Origin: Sphingomonadales bacterium
GTDB lineage: Bacteria > Pseudomonadota > Alphaproteobacteria > Sphingomonadales > Sphingomonadaceae
DNA: 64,000 nucleotides
Direction of reading: 5' to 3'
Assembly: GCA_016720115.1 (NCBI GenBank)
Contig: JADJXT010000001.1
Location: 434,001 to 498,000 of the forward strand
The notes under the pieces are model-generated. The model ran no database searches, was not told the origin of the DNA, and saw nothing but the letters and a program-made list of their open reading frames with translations. Positions within the stretch are counted from its first letter, which is position 1; every line of letters begins with the position of its first letter. Position numbers and translations under genes: made by a program. Shown here in pieces: positions 33,547-42,348 of this stretch.

Positions 33547-34938
33547 ATGGATAATTTGCGCGGTTTTGGGTCATATGACGGCGATCAGTTTGGCGCCGAT
33601 GGCCCCGCTTATGCAAGTTTTGACGAAGAGAATGAAGACGCCGCGATCGAGCCGCCGCCGGTGATTTCGGGCGACGAACGGCGCATGCAGGTGCGCGCGT
33701 ACAATTTCTGGACATCGCATCTGGGCGAAGGAAACTACCCCAATATCGAAGATCTCGATCCCGATTCGGTTGAGGATTTCAGGGATTATTCGGTTCTGCT
33801 CGATTTCACGTCGGGCGTTGAGAATCCGTCGATCCAGTATCTGGGCGAAGCCTTGCGCAACGAATGCGGGCTGACCGATGACATCACCTATCTCGATCAG
33901 GTGCCGCCACGCTCGCTGTTGTCGCGGATTACCGACCATTATCTGCAGATCATCGCAAACCGTGCGCCGATCGGCTTCGAGGCGGAATTCGTCAATGAAC
34001 GCGGCGCGAACATCATGTATCGCGGCATATTGCTGCCTTACTCGTCGGACGACGACACGATCGATTTCCTGTACGGCGTAATCAACTGGAAGGAAGCCGC
34101 GCCGGCTGATATCACCGCGCCGCTGGCGGCCGAAGTCGAAGCTGCGCTGGCCGCTGTGCCGGTGCGCAAGGATCATGTTCCCGTCTGGGCCGACGGCCCT
34201 TCGGCGGATGAACTTGAACTGGAAAATGCGCTGGAGGACGCGCCCGTCGAAGACGAACTGGTTCTGGATGCCAGTTTTGCCGATGCCCCGGCACCGTCCG
34301 CCCATGCGGATGAAATAGAGATTGTCGCAAGCGAGCCCGGTTCGGATTCCTCGCTGGCAGACTGGCTGGATGCGGCGCGTTGCAGCGCCGATCTGGCGCG
34401 CGAAACCGATGTACGCAGCCGTGACGCGCTTTATGGCGCCATCGGCAGGGCTTATGATTTCTCGCTCGCCGCAGAGCGTTTTCCGGCAGATTATGCCGAT
34501 CTGCTCTCCGACAACGGGATAACCGTCCAGGATCGGGCGCCGATGACGCCGGTGGTCAAGCTGATCTTCGGCGCAGGTTATGATAAAACCCGCCTTACCG
34601 AATTTGCCGCCGCGCTCGATTATGCCCATCGCAATGCTGTGGCTGCGGGCGGGCTGGCCGATTTGCTGGCCAGGCATGAGGGCGGCCTCAAAGGTGTCGT
34701 TCAGGCAGAACGTCGCGCGCGCAAGGTCGAAAAGGGGGAACATGTCAAACCCGTATCGGTCGATCCGCGCCCGCGCCTGCGCAACGCACGGGCACGCGAC
34801 CTTGCCGAGTTTGCCCATGGCAGCGAAGAATTTGTCGTCCTCGTCGCGCGCCGCGATGCCGATGGGCAGGTTGTGCTTGTCGGCTCTGTCGACGATGCCG
34901 GGCTCACCGACAAGGTGCTTGCCAAAACAATTATCTGA
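33547..34938 (+). CDS. PAS-domain protein downstream of fliA
   Basis: 463 residues. Residues about 45-185 follow the PAS_5 pattern common in alphaproteobacteria (NFWTSHLGEGNYPNIEDLDP, a central sensing core and LYGVINWKE). A disordered acidic Ala/Glu/Asp linker (185-270) follows, then a helical C-terminal domain of unknown type (270-463). No kinase, GGDEF or DNA-binding motif is visible. It starts 100 bases after fliA on the same strand, with its own possible CtrA site, so it may be a motility or cell-cycle regulator. The link is inferred from position only. Confidence 0.7.
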   Translation: MDNLRGFGSYDGDQFGADGPAYASFDEENEDAAIEPPPVISGDERRMQVRAYNFWTSHLGEGNYPNIEDLDPDSVEDFRDYSVLLDFTSGVENPSIQYLGEALRNECGLTDDITYLDQVPPRSLLSRITDHYLQIIANRAPIGFEAEFVNERGANIMYRGILLPYSSDDDTIDFLYGVINWKEAAPADITAPLAAEVEAALAAVPVRKDHVPVWADGPSADELELENALEDAPVEDELVLDASFADAPAPSAHADEIEIVASEPGSDSSLADWLDAARCSADLARETDVRSRDALYGAIGRAYDFSLAAERFPADYADLLSDNGITVQDRAPMTPVVKLIFGAGYDKTRLTEFAAALDYAHRNAVAAGGLADLLARHEGGLKGVVQAERRARKVEKGEHVKPVSVDPRPRLRNARARDLAEFAHGSEEFVVLVARRDADGQVVLVGSVDDAGLTDKVLAKTII

Positions 34939-34946
34939 GAAGGGGT

Positions 34947-35315
34947 TCAGTCCCGGATCTGTGTCAATTTGACCTGGGCTGTGCCGCTACGGTGCATGCC
35001 CAGTTCTCTGGCGGCAGCGTAAGACAAATCGATAATCCTGCCGCGCCCCCAAGGGCCGCGATCATTGACGCGAACGATGACTTCGCGGCCATTGCCAAGA
35101 TGCGTGACCTTCACCCGCGTGCCAAAGGCCACCGTCCGGTGCGCTGCGGTAAAGGCAGAGGGATCGAACATTTCACCGCTGGCCGTGCGCCGACCGGCAA
35201 ATTCATTGCTGTAATAGCTTGCGTGCCCGCTGCCCAGATCGGCATCGGCGGCTGCCTTCGCTGCGAAAGGTGCGGCCAGCAAAAAGGCAGCGATCAGTTT
35301 TGCGCTCAACGCCAT
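34947..35315 (-). CDS. RlpA-like septal ring lytic transglycosylase family protein
   Basis: 122 residues: a signal peptide (to about AKAAADA) and one double-psi beta-barrel. ASYYSNEFAGRRTASGEMFD, the Asp-containing RVNDRGPW and IDLSYAAARELG are RlpA hallmarks. It lacks the C-terminal SPOR domain of long RlpA, so septal targeting is not expected; such short forms are exported DPBB proteins. ATG 35315 is preceded by GGGAGGGG; the in-frame TTG at 35330 overlaps that site and is rejected. Confidence 0.88.
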   Translation of the reverse strand: MALSAKLIAAFLLAAPFAAKAAADADLGSGHASYYSNEFAGRRTASGEMFDPSAFTAAHRTVAFGTRVKVTHLGNGREVIVRVNDRGPWGRGRIIDLSYAAARELGMHRSGTAQVKLTQIRD

Positions 35316-35420
35316 TTTGGCCCCTCCCAAAATATGAGGGAGGCGTTTGCAGCAGCCTTGATTGCCTGTCTACAGTTACGCGATATCCAGAGATTTTCGC
35401 GCGATAATCGGTCTAGAGTT

Positions 35421-35557
35421 GTCCTGTTTAGATAGAACCGTAGTGCTGAGCCTCCTGAGCTTGTCGAAGGGCGAAGCACGTCTCAAGGTTTGCGCTGACC
35501 GTTGAAGCGCCCTTCGACAGGCTCAGGGCTACGGTCTGGTTTCAATCTAAACAGAAT
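35421..35557. repeat. Long palindromic repeat with CTTCGACAGGCTC core (copy 2)
   Basis: Same architecture as the element at 20.2 kb: outer CTGTTTAGAT (35424-35433) and ATCTAAACAG (35545-35554), and inner GAACCGTAG...CTGTCGAAGGGCG-type arms. The left arm carries a 9-nt insertion that duplicates part of the core. It lies between aroC (3' end) and rlpA and could act as a terminator for aroC. Confidence 0.8.
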
Positions 35558-35562
35558 ATACT

Positions 35563-36630
35563 CTAACCACATTGCGCGCGGTGGAGCAGTTTCTGGTCGG
35601 CAAGTACCAGCGCCATCATCGCCTCCACCACCGGCGTGCCGCGAATGCCGACGCACGGATCGTGACGGCCCTTGGTGACGATTTCGGTCGCCTCGCCCTC
35701 GCGGGTCACGGTGTCGACTGGGGTCAGGATCGAGCTGGTCGGCTTGAAGCCGACGCGGCACACCACAGGCTGCCCGGTCGATATGCCGCCTGCAATGCCG
35801 CCTGCATTATTGGCGAGAAACACCGGCTGGTTGGTTCCGGGGCGCATTGGATCGGCATTTTGTTCACCGCGAAAGCGCGCCGCTTCGAAGCCTGCGCCGA
35901 TCTCGACCGCCTTGACCGCGTTGATGCCCATCATGGCGGCGGCCAGTTCGCTGTCGAGCTTGGCATAAAGCGGCGCGCCCCAGCCCGGCGGCACTCCGGT
36001 GGCCACGCATTCGACGACCGCGCCCAAAGATGATCCCGCCTTGCGCGCTTCATCGACCAGTCTCTCCCACCGGCCCGCAGCCGCCTCATCTGGGCAGAAG
36101 AACGGATTTTTGCCGATCTGGCCCTTTTCGAAATTGGCGCGATCAATGGCATCGCCGCCAATCTCGACGACATAAGCGAGGATTTCGACCTCGGGTATCA
36201 CCGCACGGGCGACAGCACCCGCCGCGACACGCGCAGCCGTCTCGCGCGCAGAGCTGCGCCCGCCGCCGCGATAGTCGCGAAAGCCATATTTGGCATCGTA
36301 GCTGTAATCGGCATGGCCGGGGCGATAGGCTTTGGCGACCTCCGAATAATCCTTTGACCGCTGGTCGACATTCTCGATCATCAGGCTGATCGGGGTGCCG
36401 GTGGTGCGGCCTTCGAAGATGCCGGAGAGGATGCGGACCTGATCGGGTTCCTGCCGCTGCGTGGTGAATTTGCTGGTGCCCGGGCGGCGCTTGTCGAGGA
36501 AGGGCTGGATGTCGGCTTCGGAAAGCGCAATCCCCGGCGGGCAACCGTCGACTACCGCGCCGAGCGCCGGCCCGTGGCTTTCGCCCCAGGTGGTGAAACG
36601 GAAAACATGGCCGAACGTGTTGAAACTCAT
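35563..36630 (-). CDS. aroC: Chorismate synthase
   Basis: A 355-residue FMN-dependent enzyme of the shikimate pathway. The start MSFNTFGHVFRFTTWGESHGPALG is the family signature, and GRSSARETAARVAAG and the C-terminal GRHDPCVG (catalytic His) follow. It is downstream of, and nearly touching, the GNAT gene (stop and start one base apart), so both share an mRNA. A long frame extends upstream but the signature begins at this ATG. Confidence 0.96.
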   Translation of the reverse strand: MSFNTFGHVFRFTTWGESHGPALGAVVDGCPPGIALSEADIQPFLDKRRPGTSKFTTQRQEPDQVRILSGIFEGRTTGTPISLMIENVDQRSKDYSEVAKAYRPGHADYSYDAKYGFRDYRGGGRSSARETAARVAAGAVARAVIPEVEILAYVVEIGGDAIDRANFEKGQIGKNPFFCPDEAAAGRWERLVDEARKAGSSLGAVVECVATGVPPGWGAPLYAKLDSELAAAMMGINAVKAVEIGAGFEAARFRGEQNADPMRPGTNQPVFLANNAGGIAGGISTGQPVVCRVGFKPTSSILTPVDTVTREGEATEIVTKGRHDPCVGIRGTPVVEAMMALVLADQKLLHRAQCG

Positions 36631-36631
36631 C

Positions 36632-37150
36632 TTACCTCTCGGGCCCGAATGCCGGTGCATAGCGTGCGCGCCCGCTTTCGGGAAGTCGCACGCCTTTGTC
36701 CAGCAAAAGCGCCATGAAATGCGGCCCGGCAAAGGGCGATGCGAAGGGGAGGGCAGTTTTGGCGCTATAGCCGAAGCGCGGATAATAATCCGGGTGACCC
36801 AGCACGAAGCTGATCTGGATGCCTTGCCCGTGCAGCATTTCAAGACCCCACCAGATCAAAGCCGATCCGATGCCTGCGCCGTGCAGATCGGGCAATATCC
36901 CGACCGGTGCCAGACCGGCCCCCTGCAGCGGCATACCATCGGCCTCGACCTCCATGCGACTGAACAATGTATGGCCGACGATCCGGCCTTCCGATTCCGC
37001 GACTAGCGAAACCAGCGCATCGCCATCGGCATGGATCTGGCGGACCAGATCGGCCTCACCCTGATGGCCGAAGGCAGTGCTGGCAAAGGCTGCGCGATGC
37101 ACATTGTCGACCGCATCGAAATCGGCCGGTGCAAGCGGGCGGATGATCAT
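36632..37150 (-). CDS. GNAT-family N-acetyltransferase (YhbS-like)
   Basis: 172 residues with the GNAT fold. LAPVGILPDLHGAGIGSALI is the acetyl-CoA binding motif A, and the late segment FVLGHPDYYPRFGYS is typical of the YhbS/COG3153 subgroup. Substrate unknown; members acetylate small molecules or protein N-termini. It overlaps the upstream membrane-protein gene by four bases and runs straight into aroC. Confidence 0.85.
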   Translation of the reverse strand: MIIRPLAPADFDAVDNVHRAAFASTAFGHQGEADLVRQIHADGDALVSLVAESEGRIVGHTLFSRMEVEADGMPLQGAGLAPVGILPDLHGAGIGSALIWWGLEMLHGQGIQISFVLGHPDYYPRFGYSAKTALPFASPFAGPHFMALLLDKGVRLPESGRARYAPAFGPER

Positions 37151-37473
37151 GCGTCTTCGGGCGGTTTCACCCTGACCTTGCGATATTTCACCTGTTCCTT
37201 GCCGATCCAGGTGCGCAATGCGCGGTAGACGATGACCGCGGCGGCAACCGCCAGCACGCGCCCGGCATGCGGGTGGTTATAGGCACCGCCAAAGCGTCCG
37301 CCAAAGACAAAGGCGGCGATCACGAACAGGAAACCCGCAGCCGACACAAAGCCATCGAGCACCGGCGGCAGCCCCTCCCAAAAGCGCTTGGCGTGGAGAT
37401 AGCCGAACAGGCCGACAATGGCCGCCGATCCGGCGAGGAGGAGAACCAGTTCGTTGCTATGCCCTGCAAACAT
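37147..37473 (-). CDS. Small membrane protein of unknown function
   Basis: 108 residues with hydrophobic segments at about 8-27, 38-58 and 70-86, and a basic C-terminal tail (KEQVKYRKVRVKPP). GRFGGAYNHPH between the last two segments is distinctive, but I do not recognise a family. It overlaps the GNAT start codon by an ATGA-type junction and lies 22 bases downstream of fabI, so the run fabI-this gene-GNAT-aroC is probably one transcript. Confidence 0.6.
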   Translation of the reverse strand: MFAGHSNELVLLLAGSAAIVGLFGYLHAKRFWEGLPPVLDGFVSAAGFLFVIAAFVFGGRFGGAYNHPHAGRVLAVAAAVIVYRALRTWIGKEQVKYRKVRVKPPEDA

Positions 37474-37495
37474 TCCTGTCCTCCTTCTTTCCGGA

Positions 37496-38323
37496 TCAGC
37501 CCAGCGCTATATCAGGAGCATCCTCCTGCTTCATGCCAACCGTGTGGTATCCGGCATCGACATGGTGGGTTTCGCCGGTCACGCCTGCCGACAGGTCGGA
37601 CAGGAAATAGAGCGCCGAGGCCCCCACATCGTCAATGGTCACATTGCGGCGCAGCGGGGAGTTCAACTCGTTCCATTTGAGGATGTAGCGGAAATCGCCG
37701 ATGCCCGATGCGGCGAGCGTCTTGATCGGGCCCGCCGAGATTGCGTTGACGCGGATGCCGTCCGGCCCGACATCGTTGGCGAGATATTGGACGCTAGTCT
37801 CGAGCGCGGCCTTGGCGACGCCCATCACATTGTAATGCGGCACCACCTTTTCGGCGCCATAATAGCTCAGCGTCAGCATCGATCCGCCGCCTTCGCCGGT
37901 TTCCGGATCATAGGGCTTCATCATCGCGGCGGCGCGTTTGGCAACGGCGGTGAAGCTGTAAACGCTGATGTTCATCGTCATCAGGAAGTCGTCGAGCGTG
38001 ACGTCGAAATATCTGCCGCGCAGCGCCTCCTTGTTGGTGAAGCCGATCGCGTGGACGACGAAATCGATCGTCGGCCAGCGCGCCGCGAGCTGCGCAAAGG
38101 CGGCGTCGAGATTGGCCATATCCGATACGTCGCAATCGATCAGGAAATCGCAGCCCAATTGTTCGGCGAGCGGGCGAACTCGCTTTTCCATGACTTCGCC
38201 TTGGTAGCTGATTGCCAGCTCCGCGCCTTCGGCTTTCAGCCGCTGGGCGATGCCCCATGCGAGCGACTTGTCATTGGCGAGGCCCATGATGAGGCCACGT
38301 TTTCCTGCCATCAAACCAGTCAT
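37496..38323 (-). CDS. fabI: Enoyl-[acyl-carrier-protein] reductase (NADH)
   Basis: A 275-residue SDR enzyme doing the last reduction of fatty acid elongation. The N-terminal GLANDKSLAWGIA is the FabI cofactor segment, and the catalytic Tyr164-x6-Lys171 is in YNVMGVAK after SYYGAEK. It is the FabI type sensitive, in principle, to triclosan-like inhibitors. ATG 38323 overlaps the TGA of the upstream yihY-like gene. A much longer frame reaches 38581 but lies inside that gene. Confidence 0.95.
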   Translation of the reverse strand: MTGLMAGKRGLIMGLANDKSLAWGIAQRLKAEGAELAISYQGEVMEKRVRPLAEQLGCDFLIDCDVSDMANLDAAFAQLAARWPTIDFVVHAIGFTNKEALRGRYFDVTLDDFLMTMNISVYSFTAVAKRAAAMMKPYDPETGEGGGSMLTLSYYGAEKVVPHYNVMGVAKAALETSVQYLANDVGPDGIRVNAISAGPIKTLAASGIGDFRYILKWNELNSPLRRNVTIDDVGASALYFLSDLSAGVTGETHHVDAGYHTVGMKQEDAPDIALG

Positions 38324-39294
38324 GTATCGGTGAACTCCTGAATGTCTTTTTCTGAACCCGAACCACCCCTTAGGCCAATTTCGGTAGTGTTGGCCAGAGC
38401 GGCGTTCAATTGCGCGCCGGTGACCATTCCGAGGCCGACAAGATAGAAGAAAATCAGTGCGATCATCACCCCGGCAAGGCTGCCATAGGTCAGGTCGTAA
38501 TTGGTGATCGAGGATACGAACCAGGGCAAAACCATCGTGCATCCGACCCACCACAGACTGACCAGAACGGCACCGGGCCATTTGGGATAAAGCCGCCCGC
38601 GATATTTGCGCGGGGCAAGGCCGCGGTAGATGGTGTAAATGGCGAGGAAGAGGATCGCGAAGGGGATGATCCGCCCCAAAGCAAAATAGTCCGCTGCGCC
38701 TTCAGCGGCGGGGATGAAGCGATAGACCAGATCTTCGATGGCGACCACCAGCACCTGCGCGGAGAAGGCCATCATCGCGAGAATCACCGCAGCGACGATA
38801 ACGACAAAGCTGCCAAGACGATATTGCCAGAACCAGCGTTCGGGCTGCGTGCCATAGGCACGGTGGAGCACGTCGCGGATGGTTTCGATAAGGCTGGTGG
38901 TGGTCCACAGGCTGACGGCGGCGCTGAGCCACAGCAACGGCCCCGAACGCGCCGACATGGCGGCATGCACCGGCTCTTCCAGGGCCGCTTCGACGCTTTT
39001 GGGGACGGTTTCAAAAAAGGCGTCAATCAGGGCAAGCCCCGATTCGGTCTGGCCCAGACTACCGGCTATGGCCGCTGCGACGATGCAGAAGGCGAACAGC
39101 GCGACGATCGACAGATAGGCGAAATTACCCGCATGGACGAAGCCATCGCTATACACGCCGACGACGACGCGGCGCACGACTTCCCTGGCCTGATGAAACG
39201 GATCGAGATGGTGGAACCATTCGTCCTCGCTCTCTGCATGCGGGCGCGGATCATGCGCGCGCGCCTCGGGCGAAAGAGGGGAGTGCTCAGACAC
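38320..39294 (-). CDS. YihY/BrkB-type (UPF0761) membrane protein
   Basis: 324 residues from a GTG start. A charged N-terminal cytoplasmic segment is followed by six membrane spans. The family segments DGFVHAGNFAYLSIVALF, WTTTSLIETIRDVLHRAYG and YGSLAGVMIALIFFYLVGLGMVTGAQLNAAL are clear. Function is unknown despite the old virulence-factor/RNase BN names. The GTG lies within the last codons of the DnaJ-like gene (8-base overlap), so translation is coupled; the upstream ATG frame lies wholly inside DnaJ and is rejected. Confidence 0.85.
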   Translation of the reverse strand: MSEHSPLSPEARAHDPRPHAESEDEWFHHLDPFHQAREVVRRVVVGVYSDGFVHAGNFAYLSIVALFAFCIVAAAIAGSLGQTESGLALIDAFFETVPKSVEAALEEPVHAAMSARSGPLLWLSAAVSLWTTTSLIETIRDVLHRAYGTQPERWFWQYRLGSFVVIVAAVILAMMAFSAQVLVVAIEDLVYRFIPAAEGAADYFALGRIIPFAILFLAIYTIYRGLAPRKYRGRLYPKWPGAVLVSLWWVGCTMVLPWFVSSITNYDLTYGSLAGVMIALIFFYLVGLGMVTGAQLNAALANTTEIGLRGGSGSEKDIQEFTDT

Positions 39295-40213
39295 CAAGGT
39301 CGGAACGGATGCCGGGTTCGTCGGGCAAGGCTGCGGCCAAAGCGTCAAGCGCTGCCATGTCCGATGGCAGGCGGATGTGCAGCGTTACCAACTGGTCGCC
39401 CCGTTCCCCGCCTTTCTTTGCAAAGCCGCGGCCCTTGATGCGCATGGTGGTGCCCGATTGCGCCCCCGAAGGCACGCTCAGCATGACCGCGCCGTCGATC
39501 GTCGGCACCTTCACCTTGGCGCCCGCGATCGCTTCTTTCAAGCTGATTGGCAGGTCGAGCCGGATATTGTCGCCGTCGCGCTCATAAAAGGGATGCTTGC
39601 CCACCTTGAGCGTTACCATTGCATCGCCATGGCCGCCGGGGCCGGGCTGACCCTTGCCCGGGATGCGGATCTGCTGGCCGCTGACGATCCCTGCGGGCAG
39701 TTTGAATTCCACCGTCTTGCCATCGCGCAGGGTAAAGCGCTGCGGTTCCAGTTTTGCGGCATCGGTGAACGATACAAGATGCTCATAGGCGACATTGGCC
39801 CCCTTTGGCGGCGGGCCGGGCTGTGGACGCGGCCCGCCCGGGCGTGCGCCAGCGCCACCGCCGAAAAGACCATCGAAAATATCGCCAAGGTCGATACCGC
39901 CGCCAAATTCGAACCCGCCCTGTCCCGGGTGCTGTCCGCCACCGCCGAACGGGCTGCCGCCGCCAAAGCCTGCGCCAAAGGGAGAGCGCGGCTGGCCGTT
40001 CTCATCGATTTCGCCACGGTCATATTGCCCGCGTTTTTGCGGATCGGATAGCAGGTCATAGGCGTGCGTCACCTCGCCAAAGCGTTCGGCCGCCTTGGGG
40101 TTATCCTGGTTCCTGTCCGGGTGCAGTTCCTTGGCGAGCTTGCGATAGGCACTCTTGATCGCCTTTTCGTCCGCGCCCTTCGAAACGCCCAATGTGGAAT
40201 ATGGATCGGCCAT
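39287..40213 (-). CDS. DnaJ-class co-chaperone (CbpA-like)
   Basis: A 308-residue protein: a J domain (1-70) with the HPD motif at residues 31-33 that stimulates DnaK, a Gly/Phe/Pro-rich linker (80-130), and a C-terminal substrate-binding domain. No zinc-finger cysteines are present, so it is of the CbpA rather than the DnaJ class. ATG 40213 begins MADPYSTLGV, the standard start. It is translationally coupled to the yihY-like gene. Confidence 0.92.
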   Translation of the reverse strand: MADPYSTLGVSKGADEKAIKSAYRKLAKELHPDRNQDNPKAAERFGEVTHAYDLLSDPQKRGQYDRGEIDENGQPRSPFGAGFGGGSPFGGGGQHPGQGGFEFGGGIDLGDIFDGLFGGGAGARPGGPRPQPGPPPKGANVAYEHLVSFTDAAKLEPQRFTLRDGKTVEFKLPAGIVSGQQIRIPGKGQPGPGGHGDAMVTLKVGKHPFYERDGDNIRLDLPISLKEAIAGAKVKVPTIDGAVMLSVPSGAQSGTTMRIKGRGFAKKGGERGDQLVTLHIRLPSDMAALDALAAALPDEPGIRSDLGV

Positions 40214-40267
40214 TCTGGTCCCTGTATTCAAACTCTCTGTATTAGATTGGCATTACAGCGCCGCGAG

Positions 40268-40732
40268 TCAACTCGGCGCAACCGCATTTTCCACGCTTTT
40301 TCCAGTGAATGCGCGCAAGGCCAGATACAGGACCAGCCCCAATGGACCAAGCAGGAAGATGAACGGCAGCACCGGGATCTGCATCCAGCGGGAAATGCCG
40401 CGCCGGTCGGCGTTGCGCGCGGCCCAGATGCCGACAAACAGGTCGAATGCGAGATAGTGGATCCAGCCGACCGTCGCGCCGCCCTTGCTGTCGAAAAAGC
40501 CCATCACGCCAGCAAGCGACGAAAAATCCTGCGATCGCGGCCCATCCGGATCGAGCGTTCCGCTCATCAGCCCGACTATCAGCACGGCATAGGTCAGGGC
40601 CAGCAGGCCGCACCCGGCCATGAACAACAACGGCAAAACCTGTTCGCGCCGTGGAGCAAAGAGCAGCACCAGCCAGCAGATCATCGCGTAGATATTGGTG
40701 GCCTCAAAAATCGCCTCCCATGGCAGTTGCAT
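40268..40732 (-). CDS. ABA4-like family membrane protein
   Basis: 154 residues, four to five membrane segments. The stretch FDSKGGATVGWIHYLAFDLFVGIWAARN matches the ABA4-like domain (DUF4281), named after the plant neoxanthin-synthesis protein. In bacteria its role is undefined; a carotenoid-related function would fit a pigmented sphingomonad but is only a suggestion. It is divergent from pdxH with 47 bases between starts, so the promoters overlap. Confidence 0.82.
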   Translation of the reverse strand: MQLPWEAIFEATNIYAMICWLVLLFAPRREQVLPLLFMAGCGLLALTYAVLIVGLMSGTLDPDGPRSQDFSSLAGVMGFFDSKGGATVGWIHYLAFDLFVGIWAARNADRRGISRWMQIPVLPFIFLLGPLGLVLYLALRAFTGKSVENAVAPS

Positions 40733-40779
40733 GGCAGTCCCCCCTTCCTTGTCTCGCCAGTCTAGCCTATCGGGGCGAT

Positions 40780-41376
40780 ATGGAAAGCCAAGATCCCTAC
40801 ACCATTTTCGATGCCTGGTTCAAAGAGGCACGCGACAGCGAACCCAATGACGGCAATGCCATGGCGCTGGCGACGGCCGATGCGCGCGGTCATCCTTCGC
40901 TGCGCATGGTCCTTCTGAAAGGGCATGGCCCCGATGCTGACGGGAAGGGCGGGTTCATTTTCTACACCAATTTGGAGAGCCGCAAGGGCGCAGAGCTGGC
41001 GGAGAACCCGCATGTTGCATTGCTCTTTCACTGGAAATCGCTGCGCCGCCAGGTGCGCATCGAAGGCCCGGTAACGCGCGTGACCGACGCCACGGCAGAC
41101 GCCTATTTCGCCACGCGTTCGCGTTTCTCGCAGCTCGGCGCCTGGGCGTCCGACCAGTCGCGTCCGCTCGACAGCCGACAGACTTTCGAGGCACGGTTCG
41201 CAGAGATGGAGGCGCGCTTTGAAGGGCGGGACGTGCCCCGCCCGCCGCACTGGTCGGGCAGCATCGTCAGCCCCACCCATATCGAATTCTGGCAGGACCG
41301 CGAATTCCGCCTTCACGAACGCTGGGCCTTCGAACGCGACGGCAATGATTGGCGCAAGCAGATGCTGTACCCCTGA
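40780..41376 (+). CDS. pdxH: Pyridoxamine 5'-phosphate oxidase
   Basis: A 198-residue FMN enzyme making pyridoxal phosphate. RMVLLKGHGPD, FHWKSLRRQVRIEGPV and the C-terminal FRLHERWAF...WRKQMLYP are family hallmarks; length matches. Start ATG 40780 is the family start. The CDF gene begins six bases after its stop. Confidence 0.95.
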   Translation: MESQDPYTIFDAWFKEARDSEPNDGNAMALATADARGHPSLRMVLLKGHGPDADGKGGFIFYTNLESRKGAELAENPHVALLFHWKSLRRQVRIEGPVTRVTDATADAYFATRSRFSQLGAWASDQSRPLDSRQTFEARFAEMEARFEGRDVPRPPHWSGSIVSPTHIEFWQDREFRLHERWAFERDGNDWRKQMLYP

Positions 41377-41382
41377 CGCGAT

Positions 41383-42348
41383 ATGGGGCTGCAACATAAC
41401 GACCATCATCATGCGCATGGCGCGATGACGGCGAAGGCCGCCATCGCCAGCGTTGCGATGGCGCTGTTCCTGACGGCGCTGAAAAGCTGGGCGGCGTTGG
41501 AGACCGGCTCTGTCGCATTGCTCGGCTCGCTCGCCGATACCGGCTTCGACCTGCTGGCCTCGCTGTTGACGCTGTTCAGCGTGCGCTATGCCGCGCAGCC
41601 CGCCGATGACGACCACCGCTTCGGCCATGGCAAGGCAGAGGCTTTGTCCGCGCTGGTGCAGGTGATGCTGGTGACGGTTTCGGCTTTGTTCATCGGCTGG
41701 CGCGCCATTGTCCGTTTCGGCAGCGGGGCACCGACCGAGCATCCCGAAATGGGCATCGGGGTTTCGCTTGTTGCCATCGTCGCAACGCTGGCGCTGCTGG
41801 CCTATCAGCGGCATATCATCCGGAAGACCGGCTCGGTTGCGATCCACGGCGATCATTTGCACTATCAGGGCGATTTGCTGCTCAACATTGCGGTGATTGC
41901 TGCGCTGGCGCTCGATGCGTTGTTCAATGTACGCGGGTCCGATCCGCTATTCGGTATTGCGATAGCGTGCTGGCTGCTCTGGGGGGCGTGGCGGGCCGCA
42001 CGCCTCGCGCTCGACCAGTTGCTCGACCGGGAATGGCCGCTCGAAAAACGCCAGCGATTCCTGGAGGTGGCGATGCGTCACCCCGCATCGAAGGGCATCC
42101 ACGACATGCGGACGCGATCAGCGGGGGCGCATGACTTCTGCCAGTTTCACATGTGGGTCGATCCGCAGATGACCGTGCTGCAGGCACACCGGGTGATGGA
42201 CGAAATCGAGGCCGAGCTGAAGCGCGCGTTTCCGGATGTCGAGGTTCTGATCCACCCGGACCCCGAAGGGCACAAGGACGATCTCGGCTATATCCCGAGC
42301 GAAACAATCAAATATCAGGGCGAAGATCATGGCGACCATGGCCATTAG
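41383..42348 (+). CDS. Cation diffusion facilitator transporter
   Basis: A 321-residue Zn/Fe/Mn-type exporter. N-terminal and C-terminal His-rich tails (HNDHHHAH, EDHGDHGH) flank six membrane segments. SLADTGFDLL and HGDHLHYQGDLL give the paired Asp/His metal sites of the transport pore. The cytoplasmic C-terminal domain follows the last span. It is part of a plus-strand run with pdxH upstream and a phzF-like gene overlapping its end by 20 bases. It likely exports divalent metal; specificity is unknown. Confidence 0.9.
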   Translation: MGLQHNDHHHAHGAMTAKAAIASVAMALFLTALKSWAALETGSVALLGSLADTGFDLLASLLTLFSVRYAAQPADDDHRFGHGKAEALSALVQVMLVTVSALFIGWRAIVRFGSGAPTEHPEMGIGVSLVAIVATLALLAYQRHIIRKTGSVAIHGDHLHYQGDLLLNIAVIAALALDALFNVRGSDPLFGIAIACWLLWGAWRAARLALDQLLDREWPLEKRQRFLEVAMRHPASKGIHDMRTRSAGAHDFCQFHMWVDPQMTVLQAHRVMDEIEAELKRAFPDVEVLIHPDPEGHKDDLGYIPSETIKYQGEDHGDHGH

